Assembly: GCA_018262455.1 (NCBI GenBank)
Contig: JAGSPR010000043.1
Span: 1 to 32,784 of the forward strand
Source: Deltaproteobacteria bacterium
GTDB taxonomy: Bacteria; Myxococcota; Polyangia; Haliangiales; Haliangiaceae
Reading direction: 5' to 3'
DNA: 32,784 nucleotides
Below the pieces are notes generated by a model. That model ran no database searches. It saw only the letters and a list, made by a program, of their open reading frames with translations, and was not told the origin of the DNA. Position numbers and translations under genes: made by a program. Each line of letters begins with the position of its first letter. Positions within the stretch are counted from its first letter, which is position 1. This document shows, one piece after another, positions 1 through 9,197 of the stretch.

Positions 1-1
1 T

Positions 2-301
2 CGGGCCCTCGATCGCGACGGCGGCAGCGACCTCCGGCTGGCGTTCCTCGCGGGAATGGTCGGCATCGGGATCGTCGCCGCGCAGCTCGTCCCATCGGCG
101 GTCGGCGCCTCGGTGCGCGGGCTTCCGCTGCTCGCGATCGCGGGCCTGCTCGTCGGGATCGGGACCACGATCGGCAACGGCTGCACGAGCGGTCACGGTG
201 TGTGCGGGGTCGCCCGCGGCTCGAAGCGAGCGATCGTCGCGGTGCTGACGTTCATGACCACCGGCGCGATCACGGTGGCGATCGCCGGAGCGTCCTCGTG
301 A
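2..301 (+). CDS. YeeE/YedE-family sulfur transport protein, first half (5' end outside window)
   Basis: This is the C-terminal part of a membrane protein whose reading frame is open to the window edge, so its true start lies upstream. The visible 99 residues are strongly hydrophobic, with about three membrane segments. They carry the signature GNGCTSGHGVCG, the Cys/Gly/His motif of YeeE/YedE proteins, a family whose characterised members (TsuA) import thiosulfate. The stop codon overlaps the GTG start of the next gene by four bases (GTGA at 298-301), so the two are translationally coupled. In many bacteria this transporter is split into two roughly 140-residue genes, and that appears to be the case here. 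The family call is secure; the substrate (thiosulfate or another sulfur compound) is inferred. Confidence 0.85.
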   Translation, partial: RALDRDGGSDLRLAFLAGMVGIGIVAAQLVPSAVGASVRGLPLLAIAGLLVGIGTTIGNGCTSGHGVCGVARGSKRAIVAVLTFMTTGAITVAIAGASS

Positions 302-708
302 GGCTCGCGATCGCGGCACTCGCGGGTGGGCTGTTCGCGCTCGGGCTGGTGATCGCCGGCATGACGACGCCCGCGAACGTCACGGCGTTCCTCGATGTCG
401 GCGGCGCCTGGGATCCGACGCTCGCGTTCGTGATGGCCGCGGCGATCGCGACGTACGCGCCGGTGGCTCGGCTGGTCAAGCCCCGCCGCCAACCGATCTT
501 CGACACCCGGTTCCACTGGCCAGAGCCGCGGCTGGTCGATCGCCGGCTCGTCGGCGGTGCGGCCATCTTCGGGATTGGCTGGGGCCTGTCGGGCTACTGC
601 CCGGGCCCGGCGATCACGAGCCTCGGCCGGGGCTCGATCGAGCCCCTCGTGTTCGTCGGTGCGATGATCGCCGGCATCGCGATCGCGCGGTCGCTGAGCC
701 GACGCTGA
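298..708 (+). CDS. YeeE/YedE-family (DUF6691-like) sulfur transport protein, second half
   Basis: A 136-residue membrane protein that starts at GTG 298, overlapping the preceding stop by four bases. A longer in-frame start at 202 exists, but it would run through the upstream gene and give an Arg-rich, non-membrane leader. The hydrophobic stretches include LAIAALAGGLFALGLVIAGM at the N-terminus. A second conserved motif, GWGLSGYCPGPA, lies near residues 100-112 and is typical of the second half of split YeeE/YedE transporters. It probably pairs with the upstream product to form one pore for a sulfur compound such as thiosulfate. No sulfur-oxidation enzyme is visible in this window, so the physiological role is not shown here. 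Confidence 0.85.
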   Translation: MRLAIAALAGGLFALGLVIAGMTTPANVTAFLDVGGAWDPTLAFVMAAAIATYAPVARLVKPRRQPIFDTRFHWPEPRLVDRRLVGGAAIFGIGWGLSGYCPGPAITSLGRGSIEPLVFVGAMIAGIAIARSLSRR

Positions 709-769
709 GCGCACCGCAGTTGCTGCGAAACCGCCGCGTGCGGCCGGCGCTTCGTGAGAAGGTCACGGC

Positions 770-1618
770 ATGCAGGGCAAGACCGTCGTGATCACGGGCG
801 CGAGCTCCGGAATCGGGCTCGAGACCGCCCGCGCACTGGCCACCAAGGGCGCGCGGGTCATGATGGTCGTGCGCAACGAGCAGCGCGGGCAGGACGCGAT
901 CGCGAACCTTCGCACCACCGTCCCGGATGCGAGCCTGGAGCTCGTGCTCGCCGATCTCTACTCGCTCGCCGAGGTCCGCAAGGCCGGCGCGGAGCTGCGA
1001 AAGCGTTGTCCCCGGATCGACGTCCTCGTCAACAACGCGGGGCAGATCCACCGCCACCGCGAGCTCACCGTCGACGGCTTCGAGCGCACGTTCGCGCTCA
1101 ACCACCTCGCCGCGTTCTTGCTGAGCTACGAGCTGCGTGACGTGCTCGCCGCGAGCGCGCCGGCCCGGATCGTGAGCGTCTCGTCGATCGGGTACCGGCT
1201 GGCCCGGTTCGACTGGGACGATCTCCCGACGATGACGAAGTGGAAGGGCGAGACGGCGGTCTACGGCGCGTCGAAGCTGTGCACCTTGTGGTTCGCCCGC
1301 GAATCCGCGCGGCGGCTCGCGGACAAGCGCATCACGTCGAACTCCCTGCATCCCGGTGCCGTGGGGTCGAACTTCGGCACTTCGGGTTCGTGGCTGTTCA
1401 AGCACGGCACGCAGCTCGCGAAGCGACTGCTGCTCACCCCCGCGCAGGGCGCGCGCACGAGCGTCTACCTCGCGAGCGCGCCGGAGGTCGCGGGTGTGAC
1501 CGGCGAGTACTTCTCCAGGTGCAAGGCCACCACGCCCTCGAAGCGGGCGCGCGACGATGCCAGTGCACGCAGGCTATGGGAGCTGAGCGAGCGGCTGTGC
1601 GGCGTGACCTGGTCCTGA
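770..1618 (+). CDS. Short-chain dehydrogenase/reductase (SDR), retinol-dehydrogenase-like
   Basis: A 282-residue NAD(P)-dependent oxidoreductase. The cofactor motif TGASSGIG is at residues 9-16, NNAG at 88-91, the catalytic serine lies in SVSS around 136-139, and the active-site YGASK places Tyr165 and Lys169 four residues apart as required. The motif LHPGAV follows the active site. The basic residues after strand 2 (VVRNEQRG) suggest NADP preference, as in retinol dehydrogenase/WW-domain oxidoreductase-like SDRs. The ATG at 770 is preceded by a GAGAAGG ribosome-binding site about nine bases upstream. The 3' end overlaps the predicted start of the cytochrome gene. Substrate unknown; the classical SDR call is firm. 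Confidence 0.9.
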   Translation: MQGKTVVITGASSGIGLETARALATKGARVMMVVRNEQRGQDAIANLRTTVPDASLELVLADLYSLAEVRKAGAELRKRCPRIDVLVNNAGQIHRHRELTVDGFERTFALNHLAAFLLSYELRDVLAASAPARIVSVSSIGYRLARFDWDDLPTMTKWKGETAVYGASKLCTLWFARESARRLADKRITSNSLHPGAVGSNFGTSGSWLFKHGTQLAKRLLLTPAQGARTSVYLASAPEVAGVTGEYFSRCKATTPSKRARDDASARRLWELSERLCGVTWS

Positions 1619-3228
1619 TCGCGCTGGCGGCGTGCGGCGGCGGACGCGACGAGCCGCCGCCGGCGGCCGTGGCCCCGGTTCGTGGAGCGGTGGTCGCCGA
1701 CACGACGATCGCGGCACGCGACTACATCGGCCCGGCCGCGTGCGGCGAGTGTCATCCCGACGAGCACGCCCGGTGGTCGACCAGCCTGCACGCGGTGATG
1801 AACCAGCGCGTCGAGCCCGGGCTCGTGGCGCGCGCCGTGCCTCGCGCCGTGATCGGCAACTTCGATGGTGTGGTGCTCGCGTACCAGGGCGGTGAGGTCC
1901 GGTTCGACCGCGGGCCGGAGCTCCGCGCTCCGATGATGACGCTGACCCGCGGCGAGCTCACGGTGCGGTATCGCGTGACCCGGACGATCGGCACGCGCGG
2001 GCTGCAGGAGTACGTCGGCATCGAGGAAGGCGGACTGGGCGACGAGGTGCGGCTGCCGTTCGGCTGGTGGCCGCGGCTGGGCGCCTGGGTTCCTCAGCCG
2101 TACTTCGATCCGTGGCTCACCGAGACCAGCTTCGATGCCTATGCGCCCGTGCGCGAGCCGTGGGCCGAGCGCTGCCCGTGGTGCCACAGCACGTATCCGT
2201 TCGACCAGCGTATCGCACGCGCGTCCGGATCGCCGGGCCTCGGGCATGGTCTCGAGCAGGGCTTCGAGTCCACCCCGGGATCTGAGCGGCTCGCGGTCGA
2301 CCGCCAGGTCACCGTCGGGATCAGCTGCGAGAGCTGCCACCTCGGCGGCCGCGCCCACGCCGCGGGTGCCGCGATCCACTTCGTGCCGATCGGGGCCACG
2401 CCTCGAGCGGGCGCACCCGAGGTGGCCACGTTCGCCACCGAGGCCCGCGATCCCGCGATCGTCAACGCGGTGTGCGCGCAGTGCCACTCGGGTCCGTCGC
2501 CGCGCTTGCCCGATGGCGCCGCCACCCGCAACTCCAGCGAAGCGCTCGATCTCGCCGCCTCGCCGTGCACCACGGCACGCTGCATCGACTGCCACGATCC
2601 GCACCGCGCCGATGCGCGGCCGAGCCCCGTTCTCGACGCCCGCGCGATCGCGGCGTGCACGGGTTGTCACACGGCGCTTGCCGAGCCGGCCGCCGCGCGC
2701 TCGCATGCCGGCCACGACCGCGTCTCGTGCCTCGACTGCCACATGCCGCGCAGCGTGATGGGCATCGATCGCTACGTCCGCACGCACCGGATCTCGTCTC
2801 CGACCGACCGCACGATGCTCGCGGCCGCCGCGCCGAACGCGTGCAACTTGTGTCACCTCGATCGCTCGATCCGGTGGACCCTCGACGAGCTCCGCGCGAG
2901 CTACGAGGTCCGGCTCGATCCTCGCGGGTGGCAGGCCTACGGAGACCTCGACGGGGCGGTCGGGGACGTCTGGCTCGCGAGCAAGCAGCCGGCGATCCGG
3001 CTCGTCGCGGCCGCAGCCTACGCAGGGTCCCCGCTCGGCCACGCCGCGCTGCCAGCGCTGCTGCGCCTGCTCGACGATCCGCTGCCATATGTCCGCGCGT
3101 GGGGGCTGTTCGCGGTCGAGGACCTCCTCGCGCGCAAGCTGTCCGAGGTCGAGTACGATCCGCGGGTGCCGGGGGAGCTGCGCCGCACCCAGCTCGCGAA
3201 GCTGCGTCTGCGCCTACGCCTGCGCTGA
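1597..3228 (+). CDS. Octahaem cytochrome c lipoprotein with C-terminal HEAT-like region
   Basis: About 543 residues, likely exported and lipid-anchored. From GTG 1597 the protein begins MRRDLVLIALAACGGG, a short signal peptide with lipobox L-A-A-C. An alternative ATG at 1576 adds seven residues; longer in-frame starts lie inside the SDR gene. Eight CxxCH haem-c sites are present in order: CGECH, CPWCH, CESCH, CAQCH, CIDCH, CTGCH, CLDCH and CNLCH. Several are followed by His-rich or DPHR/MPR contexts seen in NrfA/cytochrome c554-like multihaem proteins. The last ~100 residues (AAAAYAGSPLGHAALPALLR onward) look like one or two HEAT repeats. It probably acts as a periplasmic or outer-membrane electron carrier or reductase; no specific substrate motif is recognised. 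Overlap with the SDR gene by ~22 bases suggests co-transcription. Confidence 0.85.
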   Translation: MRRDLVLIALAACGGGRDEPPPAAVAPVRGAVVADTTIAARDYIGPAACGECHPDEHARWSTSLHAVMNQRVEPGLVARAVPRAVIGNFDGVVLAYQGGEVRFDRGPELRAPMMTLTRGELTVRYRVTRTIGTRGLQEYVGIEEGGLGDEVRLPFGWWPRLGAWVPQPYFDPWLTETSFDAYAPVREPWAERCPWCHSTYPFDQRIARASGSPGLGHGLEQGFESTPGSERLAVDRQVTVGISCESCHLGGRAHAAGAAIHFVPIGATPRAGAPEVATFATEARDPAIVNAVCAQCHSGPSPRLPDGAATRNSSEALDLAASPCTTARCIDCHDPHRADARPSPVLDARAIAACTGCHTALAEPAAARSHAGHDRVSCLDCHMPRSVMGIDRYVRTHRISSPTDRTMLAAAAPNACNLCHLDRSIRWTLDELRASYEVRLDPRGWQAYGDLDGAVGDVWLASKQPAIRLVAAAAYAGSPLGHAALPALLRLLDDPLPYVRAWGLFAVEDLLARKLSEVEYDPRVPGELRRTQLAKLRLRLRLR

Positions 3229-3230
3229 GC

Positions 3231-3845
3231 TCACGCCTGCGACGAGATCAGCAAGAACGTCTGCTCGTCGGCCAGCGCGGCTCCGGATCCGCCGGCAAAC
3301 CCGGCGCGCTCGCCGGCGGAACACACGACCAAGCGGTGGCCACCGATCGCGAAGTGAAACGCGCCGGGCTGGTTGTGGTCGCGCAGCGCGGGGCCGAACG
3401 TCGCCTCGTAGCGCGCGAGCACGGTCTCGAGCGGCGCCGGCACGAGGTACGAGGTCCAGGCGATGGGCAGGTCGCCGGCGACCGAGCCCGACTCGACGCG
3501 GCGCGCGCCGGGATACGGGCTGAGGCCGGCGCGTCGAGCGCGGTACCCCGCGAGCCACACGCCGTATTCGGCGCGCGCGTCGATCCCTTCCGGATCGTGC
3601 TGCGCTCCCCGCGGGGTCTTGAGCCCTTCGAGCTGCGACGCGATCCGCCTGGCGCAGGACGGACCGGTGATCTCGCCGCGCCCGAGCTCGCCGGTGACCG
3701 CGGCGACGACCTGATCGAACGCGCCGCGCCGATCGTGCTCGATGACGCTGGCGTGGGCGATGAACCCCCAGACCGCTTCGAGGTCGCGGAGGTCGACCAT
3801 CGCGAGCGTCGCGGTCAGGCGATCCCAGTGGGCGGGGTTCTCCAT
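3231..3845 (-). CDS. Hypothetical protein, 204 aa
   Basis: A soluble-looking protein with no signal peptide or membrane segment and no motif I recognise. It is converging with the cytochrome gene: only two bases separate the stop codons, which sit in the palindrome TGAGCTCA. The start is ATG at 3845. Features seen are an N-terminal helical region (residues 1-85), a middle part rich in Arg/Ala, and a C-terminal part with beta-like stretches (GAFHFAIGGHRLVVCSAGE). Codon use and GC3 match the surrounding genes, supporting a real gene. Its start faces the NCS1 transporter gene, so the 69 bases between (3846-3914) would hold two divergent promoters. Confidence 0.65.
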   Translation of the reverse strand: MENPAHWDRLTATLAMVDLRDLEAVWGFIAHASVIEHDRRGAFDQVVAAVTGELGRGEITGPSCARRIASQLEGLKTPRGAQHDPEGIDARAEYGVWLAGYRARRAGLSPYPGARRVESGSVAGDLPIAWTSYLVPAPLETVLARYEATFGPALRDHNQPGAFHFAIGGHRLVVCSAGERAGFAGGSGAALADEQTFLLISSQA

Positions 3846-3914
3846 TGGCGCGACGTTAGCGCAATTCTCACGAACGCTCGCTTCACGCGATGGAATCTAC
3901 TAGGTTCAACGGCG

Positions 3915-5441
3915 ATGACCGAGGCGACTGGCGAGGCGACCACGACGCACGCCGATGGTCGGGTCGAGTTGCGTGCCCCCGAAGCGCTCGAGGCGTCACC
4001 GCTCTACAACGCGGACCTCGCGCCGGTTCCGGTCGCGCGACGGACGTGGTCCACCTGGGACTACTCCGCGCTGTGGATCTCGATGGCGCACTGCATCCCG
4101 ACCTACGCGATGGCGTCGGGGCTGATCAAGAACGGGATGAGCTGGTGGCAAGCCCTGCTCACGATCGCGATCGGCAACGTGATCGTGCTCGCGCCGATCC
4201 TGCTGAACTCGCACCCGGGGACCAAGTACGGCATTCCGTTCCCGGTGTTCGCGCGTGCCGCGTACGGGACCTCCGGCTCGAACCTGCCGGCGCTGATGCG
4301 CGCGCTCGTCGCGTGCGGCTGGTTCGGGATCAATGCGTGGATCGGCGGCCAGGCGCTGCAGACGTTCTTCACGTCGATGTGGCCCGGCTGGCACGATCTG
4401 TTCGGGACGATGCACGACTTCGCGGGTCACGCCTCGTTCCCGATCACCCAGTGGCTCTCGTTCGCGCTGTTCTGGGGCCTCAACATCCTCGTGATCTATC
4501 GCGGCATGGAGCTCGTGCGCCGGCTCGAGCGGTTCGCGGCACCGTTCGTGCTCGTGATGACGCTGATCCTCCTCGTCTGGGCGATCCGCGAGGCTGACGG
4601 ACTCGGCCCGATCATGAGTGGCGAGCGGGTCCGCAACACGACCGGGACCGGCTTCATGCCGAAGTTCGACCCGACGTTCCTCGTGATGTTCATCCCCGCG
4701 CTCACCGCCACGATCGGCTTCTGGTCGACGCTGTCGCTCAACATGCCGGACTTCACGCGGTTCGGGCGGTCGCAGCGCGAGCAGATGGTGGGGCAGGTTG
4801 TCGCGCTGCCGACCACGATGACCGCCTTCGCCGCGATGGGCATCATCATCACGTCGGCGACGCTGATCATCTTCAAGACCGACGATCCGATCTCCGATCC
4901 GATCGTGCTCGGCGGCATGCTCGGTAACCGGCTCGTGGTCGGCATCGCGATGTTCACGATCGTGATCGCGACGCTGGCAGTGAACATCGCGGCCAACGTG
5001 GTGTCTCCAGCGAATGACTTCGCGAACGCGTTCCCGACCCGGGTCGACTTCAAGCGCGGTGGGCTCATCACCGGCGTGATCGGGATCGCGATGATGCCGT
5101 GGGAGTTGCTCGCGAACGCGGATCGCTACATCAACGGCTGGCTCGTCGGTTACTCGGGAGCTCTCGGCTCGATCGCCGGCGTGTTGATCGTCGACTACTG
5201 GATCCTGCGCAAGACCTCGCTCGACCTTCGCGCGCTCTACGTGTCCGACGGAGCCTACCGGTACCGCAACGGATGGAACCTGGCGGCGGTGTGGGCGACG
5301 GTCGCGGGGGCGGCGGTCGCACTGGCGGGTGCATTCTGGGAGCCGATGCGACCGATCTACGACTGGTCGTGGTTCGTCGGGTTCGGGCTCGCGGGTGGGG
5401 TGTACTGGGTGCTCATGCGGACTCGCGTACATTCGAGCTGA
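3915..5441 (+). CDS. NCS1-family nucleobase:cation symporter (uracil/allantoin/hydantoin permease type)
   Basis: A 508-residue polytopic membrane protein with about 12 hydrophobic segments. Diagnostic NCS1 features are the N-terminal block NADLAPVPVARRTWSTWDYS, the first helix ALWISMAHCIPTYAMASGLI, the loop HPGTKYGIPFPVFARAAYG, and GWFGINAWIGG, followed by the later FWSTLSLNMPDFTRFGRSQR and NIAANVVSPANDFAN. Together these are characteristic of the Mhp1/PucI/FurD-type transporters that take up uracil, allantoin, hydantoins or cytosine with Na+ or H+. The window encodes a reductive pyrimidine degradation route, so uracil, thymine or a dihydropyrimidine/hydantoin is the most likely cargo; this is inferred from context. 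Start ATG 3915 was chosen because the conserved region begins soon after; the longer open frame upstream runs antisense through the 3231-3845 gene. Confidence 0.9.
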   Translation: MTEATGEATTTHADGRVELRAPEALEASPLYNADLAPVPVARRTWSTWDYSALWISMAHCIPTYAMASGLIKNGMSWWQALLTIAIGNVIVLAPILLNSHPGTKYGIPFPVFARAAYGTSGSNLPALMRALVACGWFGINAWIGGQALQTFFTSMWPGWHDLFGTMHDFAGHASFPITQWLSFALFWGLNILVIYRGMELVRRLERFAAPFVLVMTLILLVWAIREADGLGPIMSGERVRNTTGTGFMPKFDPTFLVMFIPALTATIGFWSTLSLNMPDFTRFGRSQREQMVGQVVALPTTMTAFAAMGIIITSATLIIFKTDDPISDPIVLGGMLGNRLVVGIAMFTIVIATLAVNIAANVVSPANDFANAFPTRVDFKRGGLITGVIGIAMMPWELLANADRYINGWLVGYSGALGSIAGVLIVDYWILRKTSLDLRALYVSDGAYRYRNGWNLAAVWATVAGAAVALAGAFWEPMRPIYDWSWFVGFGLAGGVYWVLMRTRVHSS

Positions 5442-5504
5442 GGCCGACTGGCCGCGATTTGTCCGAGGCTGTGGCGCCGCGCCCCCAGTCCGATCAACCG
5501 CGCG

Positions 5505-6446
5505 GTGGTCGGGCCCAACAAGATCACCCGGATCGAGATCCGTCGGGGAGGCATGCTGGATGCACCCCATGCGCGCGTGACCCGGAGCAGGACCGCGACC
5601 CGACAGCGATTCGATCTGGGGTCTCGTGTAGGTGATTACGTGCTCGAGAGCGAGCTCTCGGTCGAGGAGACCGGGGTCGTGTATCTCGGCACCCACGTCG
5701 TGCTACCTCGCCAGGCGGCGGTCAAGGTGATGCACGCGAACGAGGCGTGGCTGCGCACGGTGGCGATCCAGATGTTGCGCGAGGCCTGCCTGCTCGAGGC
5801 GCTGTGCCATCCCAGCATTCCGCGGGTGTACGAGTGCGGGGTGCTGCCCGATCGCAGGCCGTGGACAGCGCTGGAGCGGATGGACGGGGAGTCCCTGGCG
5901 ACCACGATGGCCCGCGGCCCGCTGCCCGTGGTCGACCTCGTGTGCATGCTGCGTGACGTCGCCGATCTGCTGCGCCACGCGCATTCGCGGGGCGTCGTCC
6001 ATCGTTCGCTGCGCGCCGACTCGATCCTCTGCACGCCGCAGCGCCAGGTGGGCGTCTTCGTGCGTGACTGGAGTGACGCGCTGACGCTCGACAGCGAGCT
6101 CCAGGTTGCGATCGACACGCGCAACGACGTGTACGCGCTCGGGGTCATCGCGTTCCGCGCGCTCACCGGCGAGCTGCCCGATCGCGCGACTTCCGTCTCC
6201 GACTGCTTCCCCGCGGCACCCACCGAGGTGGCCGCGCTGATCGATCACATGCTCGCGAGCGATCCGACCGTGCGTCCCTCGAGCGACGAGGTGTGGAACC
6301 GCGCGCGCTGGCTCGCCGACACCCTCGAGCCGCTCAAGCTGGACGCTTCGCGCTGGACCCCGCCGCTCGGGCTTCACGCGGACGCGATCCCGGTCGAGGA
6401 CGACAGCGGGTTCGCGGTGCGGATCAGTCGTCCCCGCCTGCCGTAG
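5505..6446 (+). CDS. Serine/threonine protein kinase-like protein, predicted pseudokinase
   Basis: A ~313-residue protein with a Hanks-type kinase fold but damaged catalytic motifs. The beta-3 lysine (AVKVM, Lys74) and a helix-C glutamate (REACLLEAL, Glu93) are present, and DVYALG (from Asp208) matches subdomain IX. However the glycine loop reads SVEETG, the catalytic HRD motif is HRS (His166-Arg-Ser168), the following Asn is Ser173, and DFG is DWS (188-190). It therefore probably binds a partner or nucleotide rather than phosphorylating. The C-terminus (from ~290) has no membrane segment or sensor domain. The start is uncertain: GTG 5505 gives the longest form; ATG 5553 lies one base after GGGGAGG, unusually close. 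It converges with the Rieske gene across a short hairpin. Confidence 0.8.
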   Translation: MVGPNKITRIEIRRGGMLDAPHARVTRSRTATRQRFDLGSRVGDYVLESELSVEETGVVYLGTHVVLPRQAAVKVMHANEAWLRTVAIQMLREACLLEALCHPSIPRVYECGVLPDRRPWTALERMDGESLATTMARGPLPVVDLVCMLRDVADLLRHAHSRGVVHRSLRADSILCTPQRQVGVFVRDWSDALTLDSELQVAIDTRNDVYALGVIAFRALTGELPDRATSVSDCFPAAPTEVAALIDHMLASDPTVRPSSDEVWNRARWLADTLEPLKLDASRWTPPLGLHADAIPVEDDSGFAVRISRPRLP

Positions 6447-6457
6447 CAGGCTGCTAC
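6443..6457. terminator. Short inverted repeat between convergent genes (weak terminator candidate)
   Basis: GTAGCA and TGCTAC form a six-base stem with a three-base loop exactly where the pseudokinase (plus) and Rieske (minus) genes end; both stop codons lie in the stem. No U-tract follows on either strand, so termination activity is only a possibility. Confidence 0.3.
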
Positions 6458-6888
6458 AGCGTGATCGTCAGCTCGTCGCCGGCGAGTGCCGTCGGAAAGA
6501 TCCGGAGCGGCGTTCCGGCGGGTCCGTTGAGCACGGCGCCCGCGCTGGAGAACGACGATCCGTGGCAGGGGCAGTTGAACTTGTCCGTGCCGTTGAACGC
6601 GACGGTGCAGCCGGCGTGCGTGCACACGGCCGACATCGCCTGGAACGTGGTGTCCGACGTGCGCTGGACGAACAGCTTCTTGCCCGGCGCCTGCGGGAAG
6701 AACATGATCCCGTCGACGGCCTGGAGCTCGGAGTTCTCGCTCAGCAGCAGACAGAGATTCGCGCCACACATCGTGGCCTTGCCGGTCGGCACCCCGCTGG
6801 CGTCTCCGTCTCCGCCTCCGCATCCCGGGATGAGGGTCACGGCAGCTGCGAGTCCGATCGTGTGAAGTACTTCGCGACGCGTGGTCAT
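6454..6888 (-). CDS. Rieske [2Fe-2S] protein, exported (Tat/lipoprotein-like signal)
   Basis: A 144-residue small Rieske protein. The two cluster-binding boxes are CTHAGC (Cys-x-His) and CPCHGSSF (Cys-x-x-His), the classical cytochrome bc/b6f-type pattern including the two extra disulfide cysteines. The N-terminus MTTRREVLHTIGLAAAVTLIPGC has a twin arginine followed by a hydrophobic stretch and ends in a lipobox-like PGC, suggesting Tat export and possibly lipid anchoring. The ATG at 6888 was preferred over upstream in-frame starts because it exposes this signal. The gene lies 88 bases downstream of the MmsA gene on the same strand. No cytochrome b gene is adjacent, so it is not an obvious bc1 operon member; it is likely a stand-alone electron-transfer protein in the cell envelope. 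Confidence 0.9.
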   Translation of the reverse strand: MTTRREVLHTIGLAAAVTLIPGCGGGDGDASGVPTGKATMCGANLCLLLSENSELQAVDGIMFFPQAPGKKLFVQRTSDTTFQAMSAVCTHAGCTVAFNGTDKFNCPCHGSSFSSAGAVLNGPAGTPLRIFPTALAGDELTITL

Positions 6889-6976
6889 GCGACACAGCCT
6901 ATCCTGAGGGCGGTCGTTCGTGGTCGCGGAATGACGGGGACAGTTACCCCGATCACGCTTTGGTGAGGCGCCAATC

Positions 6977-8476
<1,500 letters not shown>

Positions 8477-8520
8477 CTAGGGGTAGCCGTAACACGCCGC
8501 GCCGGGTGTCGAAACCCAAT

Positions 8521-8928
8521 TCACGCTCCCGGGGGCTTCGGTTCGACGCAGCTGACCAACCCGCGACGGTCTCGCAGCATCTGCTCGATCCGTCCCATCG
8601 CGTCCCACACGGCGAGGGTCGGATCGTGACCGCAGCCGGCCGCATCGAGGACCAGGCCGAAGTGCTCGAGAACGACCTGCGTCTTGTAGCCCGGTCGCCC
8701 GATGCCGATCCGGATCATCCAGTGCTCGCGTTCGCCCAGCTCGGTCTCGATCCGCCGCACGCAGTAACGCACGAACCCCCCGAGCTCCCGGTTCATCTTC
8801 GACCCGATCGCCGGTGGAAGCTCGACCTCGATCCGATGTTGACGAGCTGCCACCATTCGCGCGTCACCGCAGCTCAGCAACGCTCGTGCCACGCAAGGAG
8901 TGATTCGTCCAAGGCCGAAGGATGTCAT
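8521..8928 (-). CDS. Possible HPF/RaiA-like (sigma-54 modulation) protein
   Basis: A 135-residue protein if read from ATG 8928; ATG 8856 would give 111 residues. The much longer frame up to 9249 has a Cys/Arg-rich leader that does not look coded. The core (residues ~30-120) resembles ribosome hibernation factors in layout: a strand near RIEVELPP, a helix GGFVRYCVRRIETEL, alternating strands WMIRIGIGR and KTQVVLEHFGLVLDAAG, then a final helix after DPTLAVWDAMGRIEQML, comparable to the D-x-x-x-A-I-D-x-A-x-x-K-L helix of HPF. This is pattern resemblance only. It lies 44 bases upstream of the MmsA start, same strand. Confidence 0.45.
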   Translation of the reverse strand: MTSFGLGRITPCVARALLSCGDARMVAARQHRIEVELPPAIGSKMNRELGGFVRYCVRRIETELGEREHWMIRIGIGRPGYKTQVVLEHFGLVLDAAGCGHDPTLAVWDAMGRIEQMLRDRRGLVSCVEPKPPGA

Positions 8929-9197
8929 CCAATCTTGATCAGGGGTCGAGTTCTCGTCGGACTCGATCTGCCGATGGAAACTCGATGTCCGTGCGAGACA
9001 TCCTCTGATGCGAAGCACAACGCGCAGGAAATGCACGCCGAGCGCTGGCGCACGCACGATCCCGTCAGGTGATGCCGCGATCAATTCAGCATCAAGTGGA
9101 TTCGTCCGGCATCGAATCGCCAGCCGTGCGCCGCGACGCGCGTGGCGAGACCAGACACCCCGCGCCCGGGCCTGGCCATTGCAACCTTGCTCTCTGC

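Noticed and set aside
1465..3042. A 525-residue minus-strand open frame over the cytochrome gene
   Set aside because: Arg-rich shadow; the plus frame carries eight CxxCH motifs.
3226..3233. TGAGCTCA palindrome at the convergence of two genes
   Set aside because: It consists of TGA and TCA stop codons and two linking bases, a trivial consequence of convergent stops.
8929..9197. 269-bp gap with several six-base inverted repeats (e.g. around 8946-8966)
   Set aside because: Short arms and long spacers are expected by chance; no promoter box was convincing.
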